Part shown: in pieces, positions 1 to 8,832 of the stretch
Position numbering within the stretch: position 1 is the first letter of the stretch
How the letters are laid out: every line of letters starts with the position of its first letter
Origin: Beijerinckiaceae bacterium
GTDB taxonomy: Bacteria > Pseudomonadota > Alphaproteobacteria > Rhizobiales > Beijerinckiaceae
Length of the DNA: 43,424 nt
NCBI GenBank assembly: GCA_026461505.1
Contig: JAPJMW010000203.1
Location: 1-43,424 of the forward strand
Reading direction: 5' to 3'
The notes under the pieces: generated by a model
Databases searched by the model: none
What the model saw: the letters and a program-made list of their open reading frames with translations, nothing else
Told to the model about the DNA's origin: nothing
Translations under genes and position numbers: made by a program

Positions 1-206
1 CCATCGGCCACCCAGCCTTCGCCGACAAATTCCTTGTCGATTCCGGCCATAATCTTGAGAAGGGTCGATTTACCCGAGCCGTTAACACCCAAAACACCGA
101 TTTTAGCGTCGGGATAGAAGGAAAGATGGATATTATCCAAAACCTTCTTGCCACCCGGCCAGGTTTTGGTCAGTCCCTGCATGTGATAGATAAATTGGCG
201 CGCCAT
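1..206 (-). CDS. ettA: EttA, energy-dependent translational throttle ABC-F ATPase (5' part only)
   Basis: The first 68 codons of an ABC-F ATPase run off the left edge. The ATG at 206 opens with [14 protein letters not shown], and the Walker A motif GVNGSGKST lies at about residues 40-48. ABC-F proteins have two ATPase domains and no membrane segments; they act on the ribosome. EttA binds the E site and couples translation to the energy state of the cell. The opening residues and the spacing to Walker A fit EttA better than Uup or the antibiotic-resistance ABC-F proteins, but the second ATPase domain and the arm linker lie outside the window. The gene is divergent from the MFS gene at 320, with 113 bp between them. 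Confidence 0.85.
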   Translation of the reverse strand, partial: MARQFIYHMQGLTKTWPGGKKVLDNIHLSFYPDAKIGVLGVNGSGKSTLLKIMAGIDKEFVGEGWVAD

Positions 207-319
207 AGGGTGGAAACTCCAAAAACAGAAGAAAAATTAGGGTTGGCCCGTATGTAACGGGGCGAACGCGCGGGGGCAAGGATTCCCTTAAGCCTTTGGT
301 CGTGTCATAAGCCATCCTC

Positions 320-1495
320 ATGAAATTCAGCGCCAGTTCCCTCCCCCGCGCCATTTGGGCTTTGGGCTTAACAAGCCTCTTCATGGATGTCTCCTCCGAG
401 ATGATCCACGGCCTTTTACCGCTCTATATTACGGGAACCTTAGGCGCAGGCGCCATTGGGGTTGGCTTGATCGAGGGTATAGCCGAGGCAACTGCACTCA
501 TTGTCAAAGTCTTTTCCGGGGCCGTTTCTGACATAACGGGCAAGCGAAAGCTGATTGCGCTCTTGGGCTATGGCTTGGCGGCTATTACCAAACCCCTGTT
601 TCCGCTGGCCCAGTCGCTTGAACTTATCATCACAGCCCGCTTTATCGACCGGATCGGCAAGGGCATTCGCGGCGCACCGCGCGACGCGTTGGTGGCCGAT
701 ATCGCACCTAAAGAGCGGTTGGGCGAGGCCTATGGCTTGCGCCAGTCGCTCGATACCATAGGTGCCTTTATCGGCCCGCTCATCGCCGTTGGCGTGATGA
801 TGTCAAGCTTTGATGATTTTCGATTGGTCTTCTGGCTTGCCGTCATCCCCGCCGCTTTATCTGTCGCCACGCTCTTTTTCTTTGTGCCCGAGCGCGAAGC
901 ACCGGAAAAAGGCACCGCAAAATCGCCAATCACTTTGGCTTCTATCGCAGCTCTACCTCGCGCCTATTGGGTCTTGCTCGGCATCGGCGCCATTATGTCT
1001 CTGGCGCGCGTGTCCGATGCTTTTCTGGTATTACGCGTTGCCAATCTTGGCCTTGCCACCGCCTATGCACCCTTGGTGCTCGTTGCGATGAATATCATCT
1101 ACGCTCTGTTTGCCTATCCTGCAGGCAAACTGGCCGATCGCGTCTCGCGAAAGACCTTGCTGGCTATCGGCATCGTCGCATTGATCGCGGCCGATGCCGT
1201 TTTGGCGCTTGCACCATCACTCGGCTGGGGCGGCTTAGGGCTCATTCTTTGGGGGCTCCATATGGCCCTCACCCAAGGCCTGTTAGCAGCTATGATCGCT
1301 GCAGAAGCTCCCTCAGACCTTCGCGGCACCGCGTTTGGCCTGTTCAATCTGGCCAGTGGTGGAGCGATGCTTCTGGGTAATGTTGCGGGCGGCCTGCTCT
1401 GGGATCTCGCTGGCGACGGCGTGACCTTCTTGGCCTCGGGCATTGCGATAGGCGTTTCGTTTGCCCTCTTACCTCTCCTGCGCGTAACCCGATAA
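320..1495 (+). CDS. MFS permease, substrate unknown
   Basis: This 391-residue inner-membrane protein has the length and hydrophobic pattern of a 12-helix major facilitator superfamily transporter. Residues 60-75 contain the loop 2-3 signature region (GAVSDITGKRK), and GKGIRGAPRDALVADIAP follows at about 114-131, a stretch typical of a broad MFS_1 subgroup in proteobacteria. No substrate-specific motif is evident, so a drug, sugar or metabolite efflux role cannot be separated. The ATG at 320 has only a weak ribosome binding site, and no earlier start is better. It stands alone between divergent ettA and the tRNA gene, and I see no clear terminator downstream. Confidence 0.8.
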   Translation: MKFSASSLPRAIWALGLTSLFMDVSSEMIHGLLPLYITGTLGAGAIGVGLIEGIAEATALIVKVFSGAVSDITGKRKLIALLGYGLAAITKPLFPLAQSLELIITARFIDRIGKGIRGAPRDALVADIAPKERLGEAYGLRQSLDTIGAFIGPLIAVGVMMSSFDDFRLVFWLAVIPAALSVATLFFFVPEREAPEKGTAKSPITLASIAALPRAYWVLLGIGAIMSLARVSDAFLVLRVANLGLATAYAPLVLVAMNIIYALFAYPAGKLADRVSRKTLLAIGIVALIAADAVLALAPSLGWGGLGLILWGLHMALTQGLLAAMIAAEAPSDLRGTAFGLFNLASGGAMLLGNVAGGLLWDLAGDGVTFLASGIAIGVSFALLPLLRVTR

Positions 1496-1582
1496 ACGTG
1501 ACGCAAGGCCATTGCGGGGGACCCCGCTTCCGGTTTATCTAGGCGCGATCCGCACGGATGCGTCGCACGCGACGAGAACGGC

Positions 1583-1658
1583 GGGCCTGTAGCTCAATGG
1601 TTAGAGCCGGCCGCTCATAACGGTCTGGTTGCAGGTTCGAGTCCTGCCGGGCCCACCA
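1583..1658 (+). tRNA. tRNA-Ile (CAU anticodon, lysidine type), CCA encoded
   Basis: The 76-nt sequence folds as a cloverleaf: a 7-bp acceptor stem (GGGCCTG with CGGGCCC), a GCTC/GAGC D stem, an anticodon stem GGCCG/CGGTC with loop CTCATAA, and a GCAGG/CCTGC T stem with loop TTCGAGT. The anticodon CAT is at 1616-1618, and the 3' ACCA is encoded. The CAU anticodon allows initiator Met, elongator Met or Ile2. The first pair is a true G-C pair, which argues against initiator tRNA. The overall sequence resembles alphaproteobacterial tRNA-Ile2, whose wobble C is converted to lysidine by TilS so that it reads AUA. Confidence 0.9.
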
Positions 1659-1771
1659 ACCCATCTGCCGCTAAAGAGCGCGCATTGTTCTTGATGAATT
1701 TGCCTGAGCCTTGCCAAAAGGGCGTCTCATCTAAATTGCTCGACGCTATCGTTGGATAAAAAATCGAAAGA

Positions 1772-1802
1772 TAAAAAAGGGCCGCGGTAAACCCGCGGCC
1801 CT
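1772..1802 (-). terminator. Rho-independent terminator of the HU gene
   Basis: A perfect 10-bp GC-rich stem (AGGGCCGCGG at 1778-1787, CCGCGGCCCT at 1793-1802) has a 5-nt loop. On the minus strand a run of six T follows it. It lies 66 bp past the HU stop codon and is the strongest terminator in the window. Confidence 0.92.
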
Positions 1803-1867
1803 ATTTCTGAATCTAAAAACAAACGCAATACCTAAATTGCTTCTAGATCTGGAAACACCGATCTAAA

Positions 1868-2209
1868 TTAGACGGCTTCCTTGAGTTCCTTAGCGACGCG
1901 GAAGGCAACCTTCTTGCTCGCCTTGATCTTGATGGACTCGCCCGTTGCTGGGTTACGACCCATGCGGGCTGCGCGCTTCTTAACCTGGAGGATGCCGAGA
2001 CCCGCCAAACGGATCTTCGCGCCCTTTTTCAAACCCTTTACAGTGGCTGCAACGAATTCATCAAAAATCTCGTTGGCCTGCTTCTTGGTAAGACCATGGT
2101 TATCAGCAATCGTTGCTGCGATTTGCTTGATGGTAATGACGTCGACCTTTGCGGCGGCTGCTTTTGGGGCTGCTTTTGCGGCGACTTTGGTTGCGGGTTT
2201 CACTGCCAT
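1868..2209 (-). CDS. HU-family nucleoid protein with Ala/Lys-rich N-terminal extension
   Basis: This 113-residue DNA-bending protein has a complete HU fold at about residues 25-113, including the beta-arm signature GRNPATGESIKI that inserts into the minor groove. HU proteins are normally about 90 residues. The extra 20 or so N-terminal residues are almost only A, K, P, T and V (AVKPATKVAAKAAPKAAAAK) and resemble a histone-H1-like tail. The ATG at 2209 has a good AAGGA ribosome binding site 8 nt upstream, so the extension is probably translated. The gene is monocistronic, with its own terminator at 1772-1802. Alternative names are hupA or hupB; I cannot tell which paralogue this is. Confidence 0.93.
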   Translation of the reverse strand: MAVKPATKVAAKAAPKAAAAKVDVITIKQIAATIADNHGLTKKQANEIFDEFVAATVKGLKKGAKIRLAGLGILQVKKRAARMGRNPATGESIKIKASKKVAFRVAKELKEAV

Positions 2210-2590
2210 TTATCTATTCCTTTACGAATCACCGCCTCATGCGGCCGATGCGACTTATTACAAGAAAACCTGAGAAATCGATATATTTTGCAAGGATAAC
2301 TGTGCATTACCCCTCGATTCATTGGGGATTATCACAATCTGGGCCCATAAAATATAAGTAAAGTTATGAAAAATTGACGGATTTGGAAGCGCAACGCATC
2401 GAAACAGCGCGATTGCTGGCGGCATTAATTTTGAGAAAGGCCGCTGAAATTAAGCTGAATATGAGCAAAATAGGCCCTAATTGATTGCCAACCCCGACGA
2501 AAGAGTGCGGTCAGGCTAAGCTACTCTTCAGCCGCCTTCTGTACCCATGGACAAACCCGCGTCGAACTTATTTCGCGCTTGCTTTCATCC
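2210..2590. other. Intergenic region, 381 bp, HU leader and promoter region
   Basis: The part next to HU is AT-rich and must hold the HU promoter and leader on the minus strand. The ribosome binding site AAGGA lies just upstream of the HU start. I could not place a convincing -35/-10 pair. Towards 2590 it holds the untranslated end of the aminotransferase gene without a clear hairpin terminator. I see no small gene, RNA or repeat. Confidence 0.5.
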
Positions 2591-3859
2591 TTAATGGCTA
2601 GCAATTGCCTCAGCGGCCTTGGCAATCGCGTGATCGGTCAGCCCAAAATCTTCTTCCGTTAAGGCAAGACTTACATACACTTTGCCCATCGGCTTGAAGA
2701 CACCATTGGCCCGCAAGGCGGCGTTGAAGCGAATATTTTTTTGCAAATCCGCCTGCACCACATCGCGATAATTACGCACCTCGCGATCGGTGAACAAAAT
2801 ATCAAACAGAACAGAATCGCCTACAATCTTATGTGCAATGCCTGCAGCATCTAGATGCTTGCGGAACATCCTAATCAAACGCTCGCCATTGGCGCGAAGC
2901 CGATCATAATTGCCCTCGCGCCGTAACACTTCCATGGTTTTCAAACCGGCAATCGCTCCGACAGGATTGCCCGATAATGTGCCGATCATCATCAGCCATT
3001 GATCAGGCCCTACAGAATTCTTATCAAAATGCCGCATAATGTCTTTGCGACCCGCAACGGCTGCGATCGCAAAACCACCGCCGATAATTTTACCCATCGT
3101 GCACACATCCGGCGTTACGCCATAGCGCTCTTGCGCGCCGCCATAAGCAAGACGGAAGCCTGTAACGATCTCATCGAAAATCAACACAATGCCATAGCGC
3201 GTGCACAGTGCCCGCACCGCTTCCAAAAAGCCGGGCTCTGGCGGAATGATGCGCTGCAACGGTTCAATAATAAGGCCAGCAATGTCTTTGCCATGCTCAG
3301 TAAGCAGGCTCTCAAGATAGGCAATGTCGTTATAAGGCGCGATCAACATCTCACCGCGCACACCATCCGGAATACCGGCACTATCGGGCACAGCTTGCGG
3401 AAAATTCACAAGCGATGACGGGGCGAGACTCATCTGCGCTTCCGCCGACATGCCGTGATAGCCACCTTCAAATTTGAGGATCTTTGATCGACCAGTAAAT
3501 GCGCGGGCGAGACGGATCGCATACATATCAGCCTCGCCGCCCGATGAGACAAAGCGCACTTGTTCGGCGCACGCCACGCTGCGACAAATTTCCTCGGCCA
3601 ATTCAATGCCGGCACTGTTATTGGCAAAGAAGGTCATGCCCTTGGCCATTTGCTCGGCCACCGCATCCACAACTTCCGCGTGGCCATGGCCCAACAACAT
3701 CGGACCGGACCCGATAAGGTAGTCGACATATTCGCGGCCATCCTCATCCCACACACGCGATCCGCGGCCTTCGCGGATAAAGGTCGCGGGTTCGAAATTA
3801 CCAAATCCACCATCGGGCATGACAGCGCGGGCGCGCTCAATCCAGGCTGCGTTTGTCAT
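2591..3859 (-). CDS. Class III (GSAM-like) PLP aminotransferase, substrate unknown
   Basis: A 422-residue cytosolic PLP enzyme of the class III family, closest in layout to glutamate-1-semialdehyde 2,1-aminomutase. The PLP-binding Asp lies in IFDEIVTGFR (about 229-238) and the Schiff-base Lys in TMGKIIGGGFAIAA (about residue 257). The active site differs from textbook HemL, and there are no tetrapyrrole genes nearby, so it more likely transaminates an amine or amino acid; omega-amino acids are possible. A GTG lies in frame two codons earlier, but GGGGAG sits 5 nt before the ATG at 3859, so the ATG is preferred. It is divergent from the gamma-glutamyltransferase gene, with 196 bp between starts. 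Confidence 0.85.
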   Translation of the reverse strand: MTNAAWIERARAVMPDGGFGNFEPATFIREGRGSRVWDEDGREYVDYLIGSGPMLLGHGHAEVVDAVAEQMAKGMTFFANNSAGIELAEEICRSVACAEQVRFVSSGGEADMYAIRLARAFTGRSKILKFEGGYHGMSAEAQMSLAPSSLVNFPQAVPDSAGIPDGVRGEMLIAPYNDIAYLESLLTEHGKDIAGLIIEPLQRIIPPEPGFLEAVRALCTRYGIVLIFDEIVTGFRLAYGGAQERYGVTPDVCTMGKIIGGGFAIAAVAGRKDIMRHFDKNSVGPDQWLMMIGTLSGNPVGAIAGLKTMEVLRREGNYDRLRANGERLIRMFRKHLDAAGIAHKIVGDSVLFDILFTDREVRNYRDVVQADLQKNIRFNAALRANGVFKPMGKVYVSLALTEEDFGLTDHAIAKAAEAIASH

Positions 3860-4055
3860 GTTCACTCCCCATCTGATCGGTCTAGTTGTTTTTATGCGGC
3901 CGAAACGGCCCTAACGGAATAGATCATAGAATCGTTCCGTCTGTAAATATCACCCCATTTCAACCCATATTGGCCAGATTCACCCATGGGCTAAGCTCAT
4001 TTTCTCCTATAGATTGCCGAAACGTGCCGATGTGATCGTCCGAAGGAAAGGCAAC

Positions 4056-5831
4056 ATGCCGATGACAAAACCCGCCCGTTTTATCCTTTTAATTGCCTTA
4101 ATGAGCCTCGCCACATTCCATCAAAACCCGCTCAAAGCGGCCTCCCTCCCCGCGCTGGAAGCCAAGCATGAGATGGTGGTCTCGGCCCAACATTTGGCTG
4201 CCGAAGTCGGGCTCGATATTTTAAAAGCAGGCGGAAATGCAGTCGATGCCGCCGTTGCGATGGGCTATGCCGAGGCCGTTACCAATCCGTGCTGCGGCAA
4301 TATTGGCGGGGGCGGCTTTATGACGCTTCATCTTGCCAATGGCAGCGATCATATTATCAATTTTCGTGAAAAGGCACCAGCGCTCGCCAGCGCCGATATG
4401 TATCTCGAAAAAGACGGCTCGTTGAAGAAAGGCGCAAGCCTTAACGGCTATCTCGCATCGGGCGTTCCGGGCACCGTGGCAGGCCTTGAATTGGCGCATG
4501 ATCACTATGGCAAATTGCCCCGCGCGCAAGTCATGGCGCCTGCGATTAAGCTTGCGCGAGAAGGCTTTGTTTTAACGCGCGGCGACACGGATATTCTCCA
4601 AGTCGCAACAGCGAAATTCAAAGCCGATCCAGCACTCGCCAAAATTTTTCTTCGGCCGGATAGCACACCGTTTGAGCCTGGAGATAAGCTCATCCAAACC
4701 GATCTCGCGCAAACGCTTGAAGCCATTGCGGAGAAAGGGACAGACGGCTTTTACAAAGGCATGATCGCCCACACCGTCGCCAATGCCAATGCCAGCAATG
4801 GCGGGTTGATCAGCGAGGCTGATTTCGCGTCCTATCAAGCGCAAGAAATGAAACCGCTTTCCTGCACCTATCGCGGTTATACCGTTCTTTCTGCACCACC
4901 ACCCTCATCAGGCGGCACAACCTTGTGCGAACTCCTTACCATCCTGTCGGGCTATGATCTAAAATCTTTAGGTTTTCGCTCAGCCCAAAGTATTCATCTG
5001 ATTACCGAAGCGATGCGTCACGCCTATCTTGATCGCAACACGCTGTTGGGTGATCCCGACTTTGTCAAAAACCCGCTTGAGCGTCTATTATCGCCTGAAT
5101 ACGCAGCTGCTATTCGTGCCAAAATCAATCCTGATGTGGCGATGAAATCGAGCGATCTCCAACCCGGCACCGAGCCGCATGAAAAGCCTGAGACAACGCA
5201 TTATTCCGTGATCGATCAAGACGGCAACGCGGTTGCCGTTACCTACACCATCAATGGTCTTTTTGGCGCGGGCGTCATCGCGGGCGATACCGGATTTTTC
5301 TTGAACAATGAGATGGATGATTTCACGACGCGTCCCGGCCAGCCCAATCTGTTCGGCCTCGTGCAAGGCCCGCAAAATGCCATCGCGCCTGGCAAACGCC
5401 CGCTGTCTTCAATGTCGCCCACCATCCTCACCCGCGATGGCAAGCCTGTGATGGTGTTAGGCTCGCCCGGCGGCGCACGCATCATCACCATCACGCTCGA
5501 AACTATTCTAAACCTCGTTGATTACGGCATGGAGCTGCAAGAAGCGGTCGATGCCCCGCGTTTTCATCACCAATGGTTGCCCGATGAAATCTATGTCGAA
5601 ACCCGCGGCTTCTCGCCTGACACCAAGGCCAAACTTGAAGCCATGGGCTATAAGGTGACGGAGCAAGGCCAATGGGGCGCGGTTGCAGCCATTGCGGTCG
5701 GTCAGCCAAAGCCAGAAGCCAATACGAGCGCCACAGTCGCCGATATGGCTTTATCGGGAAAAATGCGGGCCGGATTTGTCTATGGCGCCAATGATTCCCG
5801 CAGACCCGCCGGAAAAGCCATGGGCGAGTAA
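4056..5831 (+). CDS. ggt: Gamma-glutamyltransferase, periplasmic
   Basis: This N-terminal nucleophile hydrolase cleaves the gamma-glutamyl bond of glutathione and related peptides or transfers the glutamyl group. From the ATG at 4056 the protein has 591 residues and a clear signal peptide (MPMTKPARFILLIALM, cleavage near KAASLP). A GAAGGAAAGG ribosome binding site lies just upstream; the longer frame from 4014 would bury the signal, so it is rejected. The autocleavage site is TTHYSVIDQDGNAVAVT, with the catalytic Thr at about residue 380, giving large and small subunits. The substrate-binding GSPGGARI motif is present in the small subunit. Length and motifs are normal for the family. It lies between a divergent aminotransferase and soeA. 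Confidence 0.95.
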   Translation: MPMTKPARFILLIALMSLATFHQNPLKAASLPALEAKHEMVVSAQHLAAEVGLDILKAGGNAVDAAVAMGYAEAVTNPCCGNIGGGGFMTLHLANGSDHIINFREKAPALASADMYLEKDGSLKKGASLNGYLASGVPGTVAGLELAHDHYGKLPRAQVMAPAIKLAREGFVLTRGDTDILQVATAKFKADPALAKIFLRPDSTPFEPGDKLIQTDLAQTLEAIAEKGTDGFYKGMIAHTVANANASNGGLISEADFASYQAQEMKPLSCTYRGYTVLSAPPPSSGGTTLCELLTILSGYDLKSLGFRSAQSIHLITEAMRHAYLDRNTLLGDPDFVKNPLERLLSPEYAAAIRAKINPDVAMKSSDLQPGTEPHEKPETTHYSVIDQDGNAVAVTYTINGLFGAGVIAGDTGFFLNNEMDDFTTRPGQPNLFGLVQGPQNAIAPGKRPLSSMSPTILTRDGKPVMVLGSPGGARIITITLETILNLVDYGMELQEAVDAPRFHHQWLPDEIYVETRGFSPDTKAKLEAMGYKVTEQGQWGAVAAIAVGQPKPEANTSATVADMALSGKMRAGFVYGANDSRRPAGKAMGE

Positions 5832-5856
5832 CCAACCTGTCCATAGTTCGTTATAC

Positions 5857-5932
5857 GGTTGGCCCCATGCCGCGATGGGTCCAGCATGCCATAAAATACA
5901 AATGATTCTGTATTTTATGGGTGGAGCCAACC
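5857..5932. promoter_or_regulatory. Nested inverted repeats upstream of soeABC
   Basis: A perfect 12-bp inverted repeat, CCATAAAATACA (5889-5900) and TGTATTTTATGG (5909-5920), has an 8-nt spacer. An outer pair, GGTTGGC (5857-5863) and GCCAACC (5926-5932), brackets it. The element lies 44 bp before the soeA start and 25 bp after the ggt stop. There is no T run, so a classical terminator is unlikely. An operator for a dimeric regulator or a leader hairpin is more plausible. Confidence 0.55.
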
Positions 5933-5976
5933 AGTGAAGCAGCCTCGATCCCTGCGCGTCGAGACACGAGGCCATC

Positions 5977-8832
5977 ATGTCCTCTGAGCCTGTTGTCGCC
6001 CTTTCGCCTAAAACATGGGACGAGATTAAAACCACCACATGCTATATGTGTGCGTGTCGCTGTGGCATTAAAGTCTATCTCAAAGATGGCACCGTCACCT
6101 ATATCGATGGCAACCGCGATCACCCCGTCAACAAAGGCGTGATTTGCGGCAAAGGTGCTGCAGGCATCAAGCAGCATTACTCCCCCGGTCGTCTCTCAAA
6201 ACCCTTGATCCGCGTTGGTGAGCGCGGCTCCGGCGAGTTTCGCGAAATCGAATGGGAAGAAGCGCTTCAAACTGCCACCTCATGGCTCGGCAATGTCCGC
6301 AAGACTGACCCCAAAAAGCTCGCTTTCTTCACAGGCCGCGATCAAAGCCAAGGCTTAACGGGATGGTGGGCCACCCAATTCGGTACACCGAATTACGCAG
6401 CGCATGGCGGCTTCTGCTCGGTCAATATGGCAGCCGCAGGCCTCTACACCTTTGGCGGCTCTTTTTGGGAATTCGGCGAGCCCGATTGGAAACATACCAA
6501 ATATTTCCTGCTCTTTGGCGTGGCCGAAGATCATGGCTCCAATCCCATTAAAGCAGGACTTGGAAAGCTTAAAAAACGCGGCGCGAAATTCGTATCGGTC
6601 AACCCGATTAAAACGGGCTATTCGGCGATTGCCGATGAATGGGTTGGCGTTCGCCCCGGCACGGACGGTCTCTTCGTCGGCGCCATCATCCATGAGCTTT
6701 TAAACGCCGGGCAAATCGATGGCGACTATTTGAACCGCTATACCAATTCGCCATGGCTCGTCATCGACAATAAAGGCGCGGCTGATCACGGGCTTTTTGC
6801 ACGCAATGAAAATGGCGAAACGCTTGTTTGGGATGCCCATAAAAAAGCACCCGTTCCAACATCCGATCACGATGCCGCACGCGCGCTGATGGGCCGCTTT
6901 ACGCTTCCCGATGGGCGCAAGGTCGCGACCTCTTTCCAGCTTATCGCCGAGCGCTATCTCGCACCAGAAAACGCGCCCGATGCCGTCACCGAGCGTTGCG
7001 GCGTGCCCGCCGATACCATCCGCCGCCTTGCCGCTGAACTCGCGCATGTCGCCTTCAAAGAAACCGTAACACTCGATGTGCCGTGGACGGATTTTACCGG
7101 ACGTCGTCATGATACAATGATTGGCCGTCCCGTCGCCATGCACGCGATGCGCGGTATCTCCGCCCATGCGAATGGCTTTCAAACCTGCCGCGCCATTCAT
7201 CTGCTACAAATCATGCTCGGCACCATCGATACGCCGGGTGGCTTCCGCTATAAAGCGCCCTTCCCGCGCCCGATACCACCGCACATCAAGCCCACCGGCA
7301 AGCCCGATCAAATCTGGCCCAATGAGCCATTGCCCGGCCCGCCTTTGGGCTTTGTTACTGGCCCCGAAGATTTGCTGCTCGCAGCCGATGGAACACCGCA
7401 GCGCATCGACAAAGCCTATTCATGGGATGCACCAATCGCTGCCCATGGCATGATGCATATGGTGATCACCAATGCCGCCAAACGCGATCCATACGGCATC
7501 GATGTTTTGTTTATGTATATGGCGAATATGAGCTGGAATTCGGCGATGAACATCCCCGATACGCTCAAATATCTGACAGCTAAAGATGAAAAGACGGGCG
7601 ACTACATCATTCCGAAAATCATCTACTCCGATGCTTACGCCTCCGAGATGGTGCATTACGCCGATCTTATCCTACCCGATACAACCTATCTCGAACGCTG
7701 GGATTGTATCTCGCTGCTCGATCGTCCGATTTCGGAAGCCGATGGCCCTGCCGACTCCATTCGCCAACCGGTTGTCGAGCCCGAGCGCGATGTGCGGCCG
7801 TTTCAAACCGTACTGCTCGATATCGGCGCACGCCTGAAACTTCCGGGTATGACAACGCCGGAAGGGAATGCCCGTTATCCCGGTGGCTATCCCGATTACA
7901 TCGTCAACCATGAACGTGCACCCGGCGTTGGGCCGCTGGCGGGCTTTCGTGGCGTTGACGGCACACAATCGGGCAAAGGCGCACCGAACCCGAACCAATT
8001 ACAAGCCTATATCGATAATGGCTGCCATTGGTTCTACGAGCTGCCGGACGAGCACAAATATTTCAAGCATGTGAACAAAGGCTATCTCGAATGGGCCACG
8101 GGCTTTGGTCTCATCGGAAAGCCGGAACCGATTATCCATCAACTCTATTGCGAACCCTTGCAAAAATTCCGTTTAGCGGCTGAAGGCCATGGCGCAATTC
8201 AACCACCCGATGGACACCGCGCGCGCATCATCGAAGCGTTTGATCCTATCCCATTTTGGTATCCGCCCTTTGAAGGGGACTTGGTAGACGAAGTTGCGTT
8301 CCCCATGCACGCCGTCACGCAACGCCCGATGGCGATGTATCACGCTTGGGGCTCGCAAAATTCATGGCTCCGTCAAATCCTTGGCCGTAACTGGCTTTAT
8401 ATCGCTAAAGAACGCGCGGCAAAGCTTGGTATCGCGGATGGCGATTGGGTTACTGTCACCTCGCATCAAGGCCAGATCAAAGGCCAAGCCAAACTGATGA
8501 ATGGCGTAAACCCCGATACGGTCTGGACATGGAATGCCATCGGCAAACGCTCCGGCACATGGGGCCTTAAAAAAGACGCGCCGGAAGCCAAGCAAGGCTT
8601 CTTGCTCAATCATTTGATCTCCGAGCTTCTACCCGAACGCGACGGCGGCTATCGCTTCTCCAACAGCGATCCTGTCACAGGCCAAGCCGCGTGGTATGAT
8701 TTGCGCGTGCGTGTCGAAAAAGCATCCGATCAATCAAACATCAGCAGCCCGCAATTCCCGACGCTCAAAAACCATGGAGTGGGTCAATGCCCGCATTGCC
8801 TCAAACCACCGCCAAAAAACTGGGCCTCGTGA
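5977..8832 (+). CDS. soeA: SoeA-like sulfite dehydrogenase, molybdenum catalytic subunit
   Basis: A 951-residue Mo-bis-MGD oxidoreductase of the DMSO reductase superfamily, predicted to oxidise sulfite to sulfate on the cytoplasmic face of the membrane and pass electrons to quinone. The N-terminal 4Fe-4S motif is C22-x2-C25-x3-C29 with C57. No twin-arginine signal precedes it, which fits a cytoplasmic SoeA rather than a periplasmic DmsA or PhsA. C147 in HGGFCSVNMAA sits where the Mo-ligating Cys is expected. The C-terminal molybdopterin-dinucleotide-binding domain spans about 770-910. It is the first gene of a three-gene operon, overlapping soeB by 46 bp. Assignment to Soe rather than another DmsA relative rests on recalled family resemblance and operon layout. 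Confidence 0.85.
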   Translation: MSSEPVVALSPKTWDEIKTTTCYMCACRCGIKVYLKDGTVTYIDGNRDHPVNKGVICGKGAAGIKQHYSPGRLSKPLIRVGERGSGEFREIEWEEALQTATSWLGNVRKTDPKKLAFFTGRDQSQGLTGWWATQFGTPNYAAHGGFCSVNMAAAGLYTFGGSFWEFGEPDWKHTKYFLLFGVAEDHGSNPIKAGLGKLKKRGAKFVSVNPIKTGYSAIADEWVGVRPGTDGLFVGAIIHELLNAGQIDGDYLNRYTNSPWLVIDNKGAADHGLFARNENGETLVWDAHKKAPVPTSDHDAARALMGRFTLPDGRKVATSFQLIAERYLAPENAPDAVTERCGVPADTIRRLAAELAHVAFKETVTLDVPWTDFTGRRHDTMIGRPVAMHAMRGISAHANGFQTCRAIHLLQIMLGTIDTPGGFRYKAPFPRPIPPHIKPTGKPDQIWPNEPLPGPPLGFVTGPEDLLLAADGTPQRIDKAYSWDAPIAAHGMMHMVITNAAKRDPYGIDVLFMYMANMSWNSAMNIPDTLKYLTAKDEKTGDYIIPKIIYSDAYASEMVHYADLILPDTTYLERWDCISLLDRPISEADGPADSIRQPVVEPERDVRPFQTVLLDIGARLKLPGMTTPEGNARYPGGYPDYIVNHERAPGVGPLAGFRGVDGTQSGKGAPNPNQLQAYIDNGCHWFYELPDEHKYFKHVNKGYLEWATGFGLIGKPEPIIHQLYCEPLQKFRLAAEGHGAIQPPDGHRARIIEAFDPIPFWYPPFEGDLVDEVAFPMHAVTQRPMAMYHAWGSQNSWLRQILGRNWLYIAKERAAKLGIADGDWVTVTSHQGQIKGQAKLMNGVNPDTVWTWNAIGKRSGTWGLKKDAPEAKQGFLLNHLISELLPERDGGYRFSNSDPVTGQAAWYDLRVRVEKASDQSNISSPQFPTLKNHGVGQCPHCLKPPPKNWAS

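Noticed and set aside
1512..1541. Possible promoter for the tRNA gene (TTGCGG, 17-18 nt, TTATCT)
   Set aside because: The -10 matches consensus at only two or three positions, so it is too weak to annotate.
2591..3859. Naming the class III aminotransferase hemL
   Set aside because: Several glutamate-1-semialdehyde aminomutase residues are not as expected and no tetrapyrrole genes are near; only the general family is supported.
6700..7200. 166-codon open frame on the minus strand
   Set aside because: It is antisense to soeA and lacks any family signature.
5977..8832. Calling the Mo enzyme a formate dehydrogenase or DMSO reductase
   Set aside because: No selenocysteine or twin-arginine signal is present, and the three-gene layout with a cytoplasmic catalytic subunit fits SoeABC better.
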